Shown here: piece after piece, positions 49,826 to 59,412 of the stretch
Layout: every line of letters begins with the position of its first letter
Position numbering within the stretch: the first letter of the stretch is position 1
NCBI RefSeq assembly: GCF_900167455.1
Contig: NZ_FUWJ01000001.1
Coordinates: 496,001 to 560,000 of the forward strand
From: Enhydrobacter aerosaccus
Lineage (GTDB): Bacteria; Pseudomonadota; Alphaproteobacteria; Reyranellales; Reyranellaceae
DNA length: 64,000 nt
Direction of reading: 5' to 3'
Notes under the pieces: generated by a model
Database searches by the model: none
What the model saw: only the letters and a program-made list of their open reading frames with translations
Told to the model about the DNA's origin: nothing
Translations under genes and position numbers: made by a program

Positions 49826-51157
49826 ATGACTGCACCCGTCGTCCGTTTCGCGCCCAGCCCGACCGGGCTGCTGCATGTCGGCAATATCCGGGCGGCCCTG
49901 TTCAACTGGCTCTATGCCCGTCGTCATGGCGGCCGCTTCATCTTGCGCCTCGACGATACCGATCGGCAGCGCAGCCGGCCCGAATACGAGGCGGCGATCG
50001 AGCAGGATCTGATGTGGCTCGGCTTGCCGTGGGATGCCAAGGAACGCCAGTCCGACCGCCTGGGATTCTACGACGCGGCACGCGACAGGCTGATCGCGTC
50101 GGGTCGGCTCTACCCTTGCTACGAGACGCCGGAAGAACTCGAGTTCAAGCGCAAGCGCCTGCTGGCCCAGGGCCGCCCTCCGGTCTACGACCGCGCCGCG
50201 CTTCGCCTCGATGCGGCGGCGCGTCAGGCGTTCGAGAGCGAGGGCCGTCGCCCGCACTGGCGCTTCAAGCTCTCATCGGAAGAGGTGCGGTGGGACGATC
50301 TGGTACGCGGCCCACAGCATGTCGACGAGGCGAGCCAGAGCGATCCGGTCCTGGTGCGCGCCGACGGCTCCTACCTCTACAGCTTCACCTCGGTGGTGGA
50401 CGACATCGCTTTCGGGATTACCCATGTGATCCGGGGCGAGGATCACGTCACCAATACCGGGGCGCAGATCCAGATGTTCCGCGCGCTCGACGGTGCCGTG
50501 CCTGTGTTCGCGCATTTGCCCCTGCTGGTCGATGCCAGCGGCGCGGGACTCAGCAAGCGCACTGGCTCCCTGTCGATCGGCGACCTGCGCGCGCAGGGCA
50601 TCGAGGCGCTGGCGATCGATGCCCTGCTGGCCCGAATCGGTACCGCCGATCCGGTCGAGCCGGTGGCATCGCTCGAGCCGCTGATCGCCACGGTCGATTT
50701 TTCACGCGTGGGCCGCGCCGCCGCCCGATTCTCGGAGCAGGAACTAGCACAGCTCAGCAGCCGCACATTGCATATGCTGCCCTATGAGGCCGTGCGGGAA
50801 CGTCTGGGCGCAGAGGTGAATGAAGCGCTCTGGCTAGCCGTGCGCGGTAATCTCTCCGTTCTGTCAGACGCGGCCGTTTGGGCCGAGATCGTACAAGGGC
50901 CGATTACCCCGGTGATCGAGGAGGCGGCCTTCCTGGTGGATGCCGCCGCGTTGTTGCCGGCAGAGCCGTGGACCGAGCAGACCTGGAAGGGATGGACCAC
51001 CGCAGTGGCGGCGGCGAGCGCCCGCAAGGGGCGGGCTCTCTTCCATCCGTTGCGGCTTGCCCTCACGGCGCGCGAGACCGGGCCGAAAATGGCCAGGCTT
51101 CTGCCGCTGATCGGCCGGTCTAAGGCCGAGGCGCGGCTCAGAGGCCAGCCGGCTTAG
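49826..51157 (+). CDS. gltX: glutamate--tRNA ligase
   Basis: A 443-aa class I aminoacyl-tRNA synthetase charging tRNA-Glu. RFAPSPTGLLHVGNIRAALFNWLYAR contains the HIGH motif as HVGN (17-20), and LSKRTGSLSI is the KMSKS equivalent. RLDDTD, YPCYETPEEL and GEDHVTNTGAQIQM are typical. The length and the LSKRTG form match the alphaproteobacterial short GluRS. It heads a two-gene stretch with cysS, 181 bases apart. Confidence 0.95.
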   Translation: MTAPVVRFAPSPTGLLHVGNIRAALFNWLYARRHGGRFILRLDDTDRQRSRPEYEAAIEQDLMWLGLPWDAKERQSDRLGFYDAARDRLIASGRLYPCYETPEELEFKRKRLLAQGRPPVYDRAALRLDAAARQAFESEGRRPHWRFKLSSEEVRWDDLVRGPQHVDEASQSDPVLVRADGSYLYSFTSVVDDIAFGITHVIRGEDHVTNTGAQIQMFRALDGAVPVFAHLPLLVDASGAGLSKRTGSLSIGDLRAQGIEALAIDALLARIGTADPVEPVASLEPLIATVDFSRVGRAAARFSEQELAQLSSRTLHMLPYEAVRERLGAEVNEALWLAVRGNLSVLSDAAVWAEIVQGPITPVIEEAAFLVDAAALLPAEPWTEQTWKGWTTAVAAASARKGRALFHPLRLALTARETGPKMARLLPLIGRSKAEARLRGQPA

Positions 51158-51338
51158 CGTTCCCTTCCGAGCGACGACTTTCCCGAGCCGTCGTTTGCGT
51201 GCAACGAACCCTTCGTATAAACAGGCACCATGTCGTCGTTTCTTCTCCCGGCCGCGCTCGGCGCGCGATGTATCGAAGTCTGAGGCCCGGTTCGGGCTCG
51301 TCGGAATTCGTCGGCATTTGACCAGGGAGTAAGGGGCG

Positions 51339-52670
<1,332 letters not shown>

Positions 52671-52804
52671 TGCTTCGGCGCAAAAGAAGCTTTCGAATAT
52701 CGCCGTAACATTCTGATTTTCCCGGATATTATCTTCTGACTTGAGGATTTTCTTGCAGTGCTGGCGATGGCCTCGCCAGGCGCGCTTGACCAACGATCGT
52801 CTCG

Positions 52805-52826
52805 TATTTAACGTACCAGTTAAATA
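52805..52826. promoter_or_regulatory. ArsR operator overlapping the start codon
   Basis: TATTTAAC and GTTAAATA are perfect 8-bp arms around GTACCA. The right arm ends on the A of ATG 52826. A bound ArsR dimer would cover the translation start and probably the promoter, giving tight autorepression of the downstream operon. Confidence 0.7.
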
Positions 52827-53185
52827 TGGATACGGACACACTCTCCAAAACCTTCTCGGCCCTGGCCGACCCGACCCGGCGGGCGATCCTGGCGCGACTG
52901 GCGCAGGGTGCGGCTACCGTGGGTGAGCTCGCCGAGCCATTCGACATGTCCCTGCCGGCGGTCTCGCGCCATCTGAGAGTCCTCACCGATGCCGGGCTGA
53001 TCGAGCGCCAGACCGAGGCGCAGTGGCGGCGCTGTACGCTGCGCGCCGAAGGCTTCCGCGCCGCCGCCGACTGGATCGATTTCTATCGCCGCTTCTGGGA
53101 GGCGCGGTTCGATCAGCTCGATGCCTTCCTCGAACGTACCGCACCCGAACCGAAGAAGGGCAGACGTGATGGCCGCCGTCGCTGA
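52826..53185 (+). CDS. ArsR family transcriptional regulator
   Basis: A 119-aa winged-helix repressor of the SdpR/metal-independent subgroup. SALADPTRRAILARLAQGAATVGELAEPFDMSLPAVSRHLRVLTDAGLIER (residues ~10-60) is the core HTH; no metal-binding ELCVCD motif is present, so a metal sensor is unlikely. The C-terminal end carries FYRRFWEARFDQLDAFLE. The gene overlaps the SRPBCC gene by 17 bases and heads a five-gene cluster (SRPBCC, DUF899, GST, DUF427). A 22-bp palindrome covers its start. Confidence 0.95.
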   Translation: MDTDTLSKTFSALADPTRRAILARLAQGAATVGELAEPFDMSLPAVSRHLRVLTDAGLIERQTEAQWRRCTLRAEGFRAAADWIDFYRRFWEARFDQLDAFLERTAPEPKKGRRDGRRR

Positions 53186-53633
53186 TACCCGCACCCTTCG
53201 ACTCACGCGCATCTTCGACGCGACACCCGAGCGCGTCTTCGATGCCTGGATCGTCCAGGACCGCTTCGTCCAATGGATGTGTCCTCCGGGCGTCACGGTG
53301 CAGGAATGCGTGATCGACGTTCGGCCGGGCGGCGGCTGGCGCATCAAGGGTCTCAACAGGAGCGGCAAGGTCTTCGCCTCGTCCGGCATCTATGTCGTGG
53401 TCGAGCGGCCAGTGCGGTTGGAGTTCACCTGGGCCCACCATAGCGATGGCGACTATGCCTTGCCGCGGGGACACGAGACGACAGTGAGGATCGAATTCCG
53501 CGCCGTCGGAGCGAAGACCGAACTGACGCTGCTGCACGGTCCGTTCGCCGACGATCCCAGCACTGAAGGTCATCGCGAAGGCTGGGGCGGTTCGTTCGAC
53601 AAGCTCGAGGCCTTTCTCAGGAGGACAGCATGA
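53169..53633 (+). CDS. SRPBCC/AHSA1 family protein
   Basis: A 154-aa START/Bet v 1-fold protein (ATG 53169). LRLTRIFDATPERVFDAWIVQDRFVQWMCPPG and GGGWRIKG... EFTWAHHSD...HREGWGGSFDKLEAFL are the AHSA1 signature. These proteins hold a hydrophobic ligand; pairing with ArsR upstream is a very common module. It overlaps ArsR by 17 bases and DUF899 by four bases (ATGA), so the three are translationally coupled. Confidence 0.93.
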   Translation: MAAVADTRTLRLTRIFDATPERVFDAWIVQDRFVQWMCPPGVTVQECVIDVRPGGGWRIKGLNRSGKVFASSGIYVVVERPVRLEFTWAHHSDGDYALPRGHETTVRIEFRAVGAKTELTLLHGPFADDPSTEGHREGWGGSFDKLEAFLRRTA

Positions 53634-54319
53634 TCGACCATCGCATCGTTGCTCATGACGAGTGGATGAAGGCGAGCCAGGCGCTGCTCGCCAAGGAGAA
53701 GGAGTTCACGCGGCTGCGCGAGGAGATGGCGCGGGAGCGGCGCGCCCTGCCGTGGGAAAAAGTCGAGAAGGAGTATGTCTTCGAGACGCCCGAGGGGCGC
53801 GTCACGCTCGCCGACCTGTTCCAGGGCCGCGGGCAGCTCATCGTGCAGCATTTCATGTTCGGTCCGACCTGGAACGAGGGCTGCCCGAGCTGTTCCTATT
53901 GGGCGGACAATTTCAACGGCATCGATGTGCATCTCGCGGCGCGCGACACCTCGTTCGTGCTCGTGTCGCGCGGGCCACTCGACAGGCTGCTGGCCTACAA
54001 GAAAAGGCTGGGCTGGACCTTCCGCTGGGTCTCCTCGCTCGGGAGCGATTTCAACTTCGATTACGGCGTCTCCTTCACGCCCGATACGCCGCAGCCCGCC
54101 TACAACTTCGGTACCATGACGGTGAAGGGCGAGGAGATGCCGGGCATCACGGCGTTCCGGCGCGAGGATGGCGTCATCTACCGCACCTATTCAACCTACG
54201 CCCGCGGGCTCGATCTGTTGAACGGCACTTATCACCTGCTCGACATCACCTCGAAGGGTCGCGACGAGGCGGACCTGCCGTGGCCGATGGCGTGGGTGCG
54301 GCGACACGACAAGTACTGA
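53630..54319 (+). CDS. DUF899 family thioredoxin-like protein
   Basis: A 229-aa protein of the DUF899 family with a thioredoxin-like fold. FGPTWNEGCPSCSYWADNFNG contains a CxxC (Cys85-Pro-Ser-Cys88). The N-terminal helix EWMKASQALLAKEKEFTRLREEMARERRALPW and the DLFQGRGQLIVQHFMF strand are diagnostic, as is the C-terminal YHLLDITSKGRDE. Activity is not established. ATG 53630 overlaps the stop of the SRPBCC gene. Confidence 0.92.
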   Translation: MIDHRIVAHDEWMKASQALLAKEKEFTRLREEMARERRALPWEKVEKEYVFETPEGRVTLADLFQGRGQLIVQHFMFGPTWNEGCPSCSYWADNFNGIDVHLAARDTSFVLVSRGPLDRLLAYKKRLGWTFRWVSSLGSDFNFDYGVSFTPDTPQPAYNFGTMTVKGEEMPGITAFRREDGVIYRTYSTYARGLDLLNGTYHLLDITSKGRDEADLPWPMAWVRRHDKY

Positions 54320-54329
54320 GGAGGGAACG

Positions 54330-54953
54330 ATGACGGCGATCAAGATCCATGGGATGCAACCCAGCACCTTCACGCGCACGGTCCGCATGGCCTGTCACGA
54401 GAAGGGCATCGACTACGAGCTGATCCAGACTCCGCCCGGCGACGGCGTGCGCGCGCTCAACCCGTTCGGCAAGATCCCGGCGATCACCCACGGCGACTTC
54501 GTGCTCTACGAGTCGGCGGCGATCCTGCGCTATCTGGATCGCAGCTTTGCCGGTCCGAAGCTGTGGCCCGACGAGGCGCGGGCGGCGGCGCTGGTCGACC
54601 AGTGGGTCGCCGCGATCAGCGACTCGCTCCTGCATTCGGCGCAATTCTATATGGCGACGCGCTTCAAGCTGCTGACCTTCCCACCCGGGATGGCGCAGAA
54701 GTTCTTCGATCGCACCCGGGAGATCCTGCCCGCGTTCGAGCGCCAGCTCGGCGCCACCCGCTTCCTCGCCGGCGAGGGGGTGAGCGCTGCGGATCTCAGC
54801 TTCGCGCCGATCTTCGCCTATTTTCCCGATGTGCCGGAACTGAAGGCACTGGCCGATACCATGCCCAACTGCCAGCGCTGGGCGGGCGAGATCGCCCAAC
54901 GATCGAGCTTCAAGATGACGGAACCCGCCTTCAAGCCGCAACTGGCCGCTTGA
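54330..54953 (+). CDS. glutathione S-transferase family protein
   Basis: A 207-aa cytosolic GST. ATG 54330 follows GAGGAGGGAAC. The N-domain MTAIKIHGMQPSTFTRTVRMACHEKGIDYELIQ...LNPFGKIPAITHGDFVLYESAAILRYLD has the cis-Pro IPAI and ESAA contact; the C-domain has GVSAADLSFAPIFAYFPDVPEL. It resembles phi/theta-like bacterial GSTs with a Ser/Thr near position 12-14. It is part of the ArsR-led cluster, 10 bases after DUF899, and may detoxify an electrophile. Confidence 0.92.
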   Translation: MTAIKIHGMQPSTFTRTVRMACHEKGIDYELIQTPPGDGVRALNPFGKIPAITHGDFVLYESAAILRYLDRSFAGPKLWPDEARAAALVDQWVAAISDSLLHSAQFYMATRFKLLTFPPGMAQKFFDRTREILPAFERQLGATRFLAGEGVSAADLSFAPIFAYFPDVPELKALADTMPNCQRWAGEIAQRSSFKMTEPAFKPQLAA

Positions 54954-55005
54954 AACAGCGGCAACCGGCATCACCTAATGAGGCGAGCCATCGGAAAGGA
55001 CCGCC

Positions 55006-55293
55006 ATGACCCGTACAGCGACCTGGCACGGCAAGGTGATCGCCGAGAGCGATCGCACGCAGGAAGTGGATGGTTACGTTTATTTTCCGCGCGACTCGGT
55101 GCGGATGGACCTGCTGGCGACAGCGCCGAAGACGGCGGACGATCTCAAATGTCCGCATGGCGTGCAGTTCTACGACGTGGCCGAGGAGGGCGCCGTCAGC
55201 CGGCGCGCCGCCTGGTCCTATGAAGCTCCCCAGCCCAGGATGAAGCCGGTCGATCACTGGATCGGCTTCTGGGAAGATGTCCAGGTGAAGTAG
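55006..55293 (+). CDS. DUF427 family protein
   Basis: A 95-aa small beta-rich protein. TATWHGKVIAESDRTQEVDGYVYFPRDSVRMDLL and DLKCPHGVQFYDV...RRAAWSYEAPQPRMKPVDHWIGFWEDVQV match DUF427, whose role is unknown but which often sits with redox or GST genes. ATG 55006 is preceded by GGAAAGGACC. It is the last gene of the ArsR-led cluster and converges with 55297 through a hairpin. Confidence 0.92.
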   Translation: MTRTATWHGKVIAESDRTQEVDGYVYFPRDSVRMDLLATAPKTADDLKCPHGVQFYDVAEEGAVSRRAAWSYEAPQPRMKPVDHWIGFWEDVQVK

Positions 55294-55305
55294 CGGTTAC
55301 TTCAC
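55285..55305. terminator. bidirectional hairpin between convergent genes
   Basis: GTGAAGTA-GCGGT-TACTTCAC is an 8-bp perfect stem with a 5-base loop. It spans both stop codons, because both proteins end in Val-Lys-stop. It could terminate transcription in both directions; there is no T-tract. Confidence 0.45.
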
Positions 55306-55887
55306 GGGGGTGATGGCGGTCACCATCAGAGGCGTGGCGATGCCGATCACGACGTCGCCGACCTTGATCTTCTTCAGCATGTCCTGCTTGGCGATCGAGG
55401 TTGCGGCCAGCGTGCGGACCTGGCCGCCGCGGGGATCGACCAGCGACACCTGATTGGCGGCGAGATTGACGCCAACCACGGTCATGGTGAACCGACCCGA
55501 TTCGATGTCGGAGGCCGACGGATCCGTCGCCTGCCGGCGCGCTTCGTGGGAGCCCGGGCCCTTCTGACGCAGGTTCAGCAGCGTGACCACCTCGTTGAAG
55601 GTGATGTCCGCGGTCGTGCCGTCCTCGATGGCGTCGAGGTTGCGGACGCTGTCGGACACCGCCGACTCGAGCAGGCGACCGCTCTCGGTCGTGAAGGCGA
55701 CCGTGCGCGTCTCGGTATCCACGGTTTCGATCGTGGCCCGGATCGTCACGGTATTGGCAAACGAGACGCCGGCCCGCGGCACCGCCTGCAGGTTGCCTTG
55801 CGCCGCGGCTGGCGCGACGGTCGCCAGCGTCAGCGTTGCGGCAACCAGCGACATGCCGGCGGCCCACTTGATCGAACGCATCATCAT
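55297..55887 (-). CDS. exported protein of unknown function
   Basis: A 196-aa periplasmic protein. Three tandem ATG codons at 55881-55887 mark the start. Signal peptide: IKWAAGMSLVAATLTLATVAPAAAQG, cleavage near AAA-QG. The mature part is beta-rich: TIRATIETVDTETRTVAFTTESGRLLES, TADITFNEVV and FTMTVVGVNLAANQVSLVDPRGGQVRTL. The paired strand motifs resemble OB-like or copper-metallochaperone-type folds, but I recognise no family. Upstream 208 bases form the ccr leader. Expression unit: single gene. Confidence 0.75.
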   Translation of the reverse strand: MMMRSIKWAAGMSLVAATLTLATVAPAAAQGNLQAVPRAGVSFANTVTIRATIETVDTETRTVAFTTESGRLLESAVSDSVRNLDAIEDGTTADITFNEVVTLLNLRQKGPGSHEARRQATDPSASDIESGRFTMTVVGVNLAANQVSLVDPRGGQVRTLAATSIAKQDMLKKIKVGDVVIGIATPLMVTAITPVK

Positions 55888-56095
55888 CGACTGGTACCCC
55901 CAGAAGAACTCCAACGCCGCGGACAATAGCGATCAGTTTTGACAGTGCAATCCTTCCCTCGGCGGGAATGCTCACAGCCCGCCCTGTAATTTTGTTGTGT
56001 TCAACGGCGGTAAATCGTTCCGTTTCGTGTTTTTGTGCGTTGCAATCTCGCAGCCGCAACAATAGGCTGGCACCAATAAACGGAGGACCATTGCC

Positions 56096-57385
56096 ATGAC
56101 CGTTGTTGCTTTCGCGGCGCGACCGCACCCGACGGCCAACCAGCCCAAGAAAGATCTTTACGAGATTGGGGAGATTCCCCCGCTCGGCCATGTCCCGAAG
56201 AACATGTATGCCTGGGTGATCCGTCGCGATCGCCACGGCCCGCCCGAGCAGTCCATGCAGTTGGAGGTCGTCCCCACGCACACCATCGGTGAGGACGAGG
56301 TGCTCGTTCTCGTGATGGCCGCCGGCGTCAATTACAACGGCGTCTGGGCCGGGCTCGGCCTGCCGATCTCGCCGTTCGACGTTCACAAGCAGCCGTTCCA
56401 CATCGCCGGCTCCGATGCCTCGGGCATCGTCTGGGCCGTCGGCGCCAAGGTGAAGCGCTGGAAGGTCGGCGACGAGGTCGTCATTCACTGCAACCAGGAC
56501 GACGGCGACGACGAGGAGTGCAACGGCGGCGACCCGATGTTCTCCACCAGCCAGCGCATCTGGGGCTACGAGACGCCGGACGGATCGTTCGCGCAGTTCT
56601 GTCGGGTACAGGCGCGGCAGCTGATGAAGCGTGCCCAGCATCTGACCTGGGAGGAGAGCGCCTGCTACACGCTCACCCTGGCGACCGCCTACCGCATGCT
56701 GTTCGGCCATCGCCCGCACATCCTGCGCCCGGGCCACAACGTCCTGGTGTGGGGCGCCGCAGGCGGGATCGGATCGATGGCGGTGCAGCTCATCGCGACC
56801 GCGGGCGCCAATGCGATCGGCGTGATCTCCGATCCGTCGAAGAAGGACTTCGTGATGTCGCTCGGCGCGCGCGGCGTCATCAATCGCAACGACTTCGACT
56901 GCTGGGGCCAGCTTCCCGACGTCGACGACCAGAAGGGCTATGCCGAATACATGAAGCGCGTGCGCAAGTTCGGTGCCGCCATCTGGGAGACCACCGGCAA
57001 GGGCAACGACGTCGACTTCGTGTTCGAGCATCCCGGCGAGCAGACCTTTCCGGTCTCCTGCTTCATCGTCAAGCGCGGCGGCATGGTGGTCTTCTGCGCC
57101 GGCACCACCGGCTACAACCTCACCATGGACGCGCGCTTCGTCTGGATGCGCCAGAAGCGCATCCAGGGCAGTCATTTCGCCAACCTCCTGCAGGCGAGCC
57201 AGGCCAACCAGCTGGTCATCGAGCGACGCATCGATCCCTGCATGAGCGAGGTGTTCGAGTGGGCCGACATTCCCAAGGCCCATACCAAGATGTGGAAGAA
57301 CCAGCACAAGCCCGGGAACATGGCGGTTCTGGTCTCCGCCAAGCGCCCCGGTCTGCGCACCCTGGAAGACGCGCTGGAAGACTAG
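56096..57385 (+). CDS. ccr: crotonyl-CoA carboxylase/reductase
   Basis: A 429-aa MDR-superfamily enzyme that reductively carboxylates crotonyl-CoA to ethylmalonyl-CoA with NADPH and CO2, the key step of the ethylmalonyl-CoA pathway for acetyl-CoA assimilation. ATG 56096 follows GGAGGACC. Diagnostic segments are PPLGHVPKNMYAWVIRRDRHGPPEQSMQ, AGVNYNGVWAGLG, CNGGDPMFSTSQRIWGYETPDGSFAQFCRVQ, GAAGGIGSMAVQL and GSHFANLLQASQAN. This length and order separate it from ordinary quinone reductases. mcd follows 120 bases on; the other pathway genes (ecm, mch, mcl) are outside the window. Confidence 0.96.
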   Translation: MTVVAFAARPHPTANQPKKDLYEIGEIPPLGHVPKNMYAWVIRRDRHGPPEQSMQLEVVPTHTIGEDEVLVLVMAAGVNYNGVWAGLGLPISPFDVHKQPFHIAGSDASGIVWAVGAKVKRWKVGDEVVIHCNQDDGDDEECNGGDPMFSTSQRIWGYETPDGSFAQFCRVQARQLMKRAQHLTWEESACYTLTLATAYRMLFGHRPHILRPGHNVLVWGAAGGIGSMAVQLIATAGANAIGVISDPSKKDFVMSLGARGVINRNDFDCWGQLPDVDDQKGYAEYMKRVRKFGAAIWETTGKGNDVDFVFEHPGEQTFPVSCFIVKRGGMVVFCAGTTGYNLTMDARFVWMRQKRIQGSHFANLLQASQANQLVIERRIDPCMSEVFEWADIPKAHTKMWKNQHKPGNMAVLVSAKRPGLRTLEDALED

Positions 57386-57392
57386 CGCCGAT

Positions 57393-57417
57393 GCCTCTCC
57401 CGCGGCGCGGGAGAGGC
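57393..57417 (+). terminator. strong hairpin after ccr
   Basis: GCCTCTCCCGC-GGC-GCGGGAGAGGC is an 11-bp perfect stem with a 3-base loop, 7 bases after the ccr stop, followed by GCCTTTGC. It is a good terminator or attenuator candidate between ccr and mcd. Confidence 0.65.
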
Positions 57418-57505
57418 GCCTTTGCGATGCGCATCGGCCTTCGTTTCCGGTCGGCCGGTGTTGGCCAACGGCGAAGGTCGCGTTTAACGATCCGAGAGAG
57501 TTGAG

Positions 57506-59146
57506 ATGCAGTTGATCCTGAAGGACCTCCTGGCGCGCTGCGCCGAGGCTGTAAGCGATGCCGAGGCGTTCGAGGTCGCGGCGCGCGAGGCGGTACGCAA
57601 GCTGGTCGCGCCGAGCGGCAAGGTCGATCCCGCGCTGCTCGAGCGCGAACAGTTCGCCGCTCACGGTTACGCCTGGATGGCGACCTATGTCGCCGCGCTG
57701 CGCCAGATGCGCCGATGGGGCGAAGCGCATGCGAGCGGCGAACTCGAACAGCTCATCCTGCAGGTGGCGTTCGGCGAATATCTCGCCCAGCTCAGAGGTG
57801 GCATCGCCATCAGCCAGGTGGAGATCGTGCGAGCCGCCGACCTCGGCATCGATACCGCCGTCCTCGACACGCCGGCGGTGCGGGCCCTGATCGCCGCCAA
57901 CACGGCCGCGGCACGAGGGCGGATCGCGCAGTTGATCACCGATGGTCTGGATACGGGCGACTTCGGCAAGCTCGGCCTCGATGACGAGGCGCTCGAGGAA
58001 GTGCGCCGCCAGTTCCGCCGCTTCGTCGAGGCGGAGGTGATGCCGCATGCGCACGGCTGGCACCTGCGAGACGAGCTGATCCCGCTGCCGGTGGTGCAGA
58101 AGATGGCCGAGCTCGGCGTCTTCGGCCTGACTGTGCCGGAAGAGTGGGGCGGACTCGGCATGGGCAAGCTCGCCATGTGCGTCGTGACCGAGGAACTGTC
58201 GCGCGGCTATATCGGCGTCGGCTCGCTCGGCACGCGGTCCGAGATCGCGGCCGAGCTGATCCGCGCCGGCGGCACCGAGGAGCAGAAGAAGAAGTATCTC
58301 GGCCGCATCGCCTCGGGCGAGATCCTGCCGACCGCGGTCTTCACCGAGCCCAACACCGGCTCGGATCTCGCCAGCCTGCGGACACGCGCGGTGCGCGAGG
58401 GCGAGGTCTACAAGATCAACGGCAACAAGACCTGGATCACCCATGCTGCCCGCGCCGACATCATGACCCTGCTGGCGCGCAGCGATGCGAGCAAGCCCGG
58501 CTATCAGGGCCTGTCGATGTTCCTGGCCGAGAAACCGCGCGGCGACGAGACCGAGCCGTTCCCGGCCAAAGGCATGAGCGGCGGCGAGATCCGCGTGCTC
58601 GGCTATCGCGGCATGAAGGAATACGAGATCGGCTTCGACGGTTTCGAGGTGCCGGCGGAGAACCTGCTGGGCGGCAAGGAGGGGCAGGGCTTCAAGCAGC
58701 TCATGGCCACCTTCGAAAGCGCCCGCATCCAGACCGCGGCCCGCGCCGTCGGCGTGGCGCAGAACGCGCTCGAACTGGGGCTGCGCTATGCCAAGGAGCG
58801 CATTCAGTTCGCCAAGCCGCTCTATGCCTTCCCGCGCGTCGCCGGCAAGATCGCCTGGATGGCGGTCGAGACCATGATCGCCCGCCAGCTGACCTATTTC
58901 GCCGCGCGCGAGAAGGACAGCGACCGCCGCTGCGATATCGAGGCCGGCATGGCCAAGCTCCTGGCCGCCCGCGTCGCCTGGAGCAACGCTGACAACGCGC
59001 TGCAGGTCCATGGCGGCAACGGCTACGCGATGGAATATCCCGTCAGCCGCGTGCTGTGCGATGCCCGCATCCTCAACATCTTCGAGGGCGCCGCGGAGAT
59101 CCAGGCCCAGGTGGTCTGCCGCGGCCTGATCGAAGGACGCAACTAG
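57506..59146 (+). CDS. mcd: (2S)-methylsuccinyl-CoA dehydrogenase
   Basis: A 546-aa acyl-CoA dehydrogenase with the N-terminal extension of about 150 residues (LARCAEAVSDAEAFEVAAREAVRKLV...GEYLAQLRGGIAISQVEIVRAADLG) typical of Mcd, which oxidises methylsuccinyl-CoA to mesaconyl-CoA. The catalytic core shows FGLTVPEEWGGLGMG, TEPNTGSDLASLRTRAV, MKEYEIGFDGFEVPAENLLGG and the C-terminal QVHGGNGYAMEYPVSRVLCDARILNIFEGAAEIQ. ATG 57506 follows GAGAGAG. The neighbouring ccr supports the assignment to the ethylmalonyl-CoA pathway. A fragment of an acyl-CoA dehydrogenase gene is duplicated at 60181-60250. Confidence 0.93.
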   Translation: MQLILKDLLARCAEAVSDAEAFEVAAREAVRKLVAPSGKVDPALLEREQFAAHGYAWMATYVAALRQMRRWGEAHASGELEQLILQVAFGEYLAQLRGGIAISQVEIVRAADLGIDTAVLDTPAVRALIAANTAAARGRIAQLITDGLDTGDFGKLGLDDEALEEVRRQFRRFVEAEVMPHAHGWHLRDELIPLPVVQKMAELGVFGLTVPEEWGGLGMGKLAMCVVTEELSRGYIGVGSLGTRSEIAAELIRAGGTEEQKKKYLGRIASGEILPTAVFTEPNTGSDLASLRTRAVREGEVYKINGNKTWITHAARADIMTLLARSDASKPGYQGLSMFLAEKPRGDETEPFPAKGMSGGEIRVLGYRGMKEYEIGFDGFEVPAENLLGGKEGQGFKQLMATFESARIQTAARAVGVAQNALELGLRYAKERIQFAKPLYAFPRVAGKIAWMAVETMIARQLTYFAAREKDSDRRCDIEAGMAKLLAARVAWSNADNALQVHGGNGYAMEYPVSRVLCDARILNIFEGAAEIQAQVVCRGLIEGRN

Positions 59147-59412
59147 GCTGTAGACCAATAATCGGCCGCGTCCCTTCTGGTCGGATGGGACGACGGCTAC
59201 GCCAGCGAGGACGGGCCGGGGGACGGCAGTGTGGTGATTCGGTCTCCAATGGCGTTCCCACGAGGCTCGCCGGGGAGCAACGAACTCGGCCAGATTACCT
59301 CGGAACGGATATTCTGAGAAGAAATTGGAACTATCGGTCCATTGGACTCCTGGTCTATGGTCCAAAGATCGATAGTTCATACTTCTACATCTGTGCATTT
59401 TCCGTGGTTGCG

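Noticed and set aside
56030..56070. TTGC/GCAA half-sites in the ccr leader as a short-chain acyl-CoA regulator box
   Set aside because: Arms are short and spaced irregularly; no clear TTTGCAAA tandem motif, so no regulator can be assigned.
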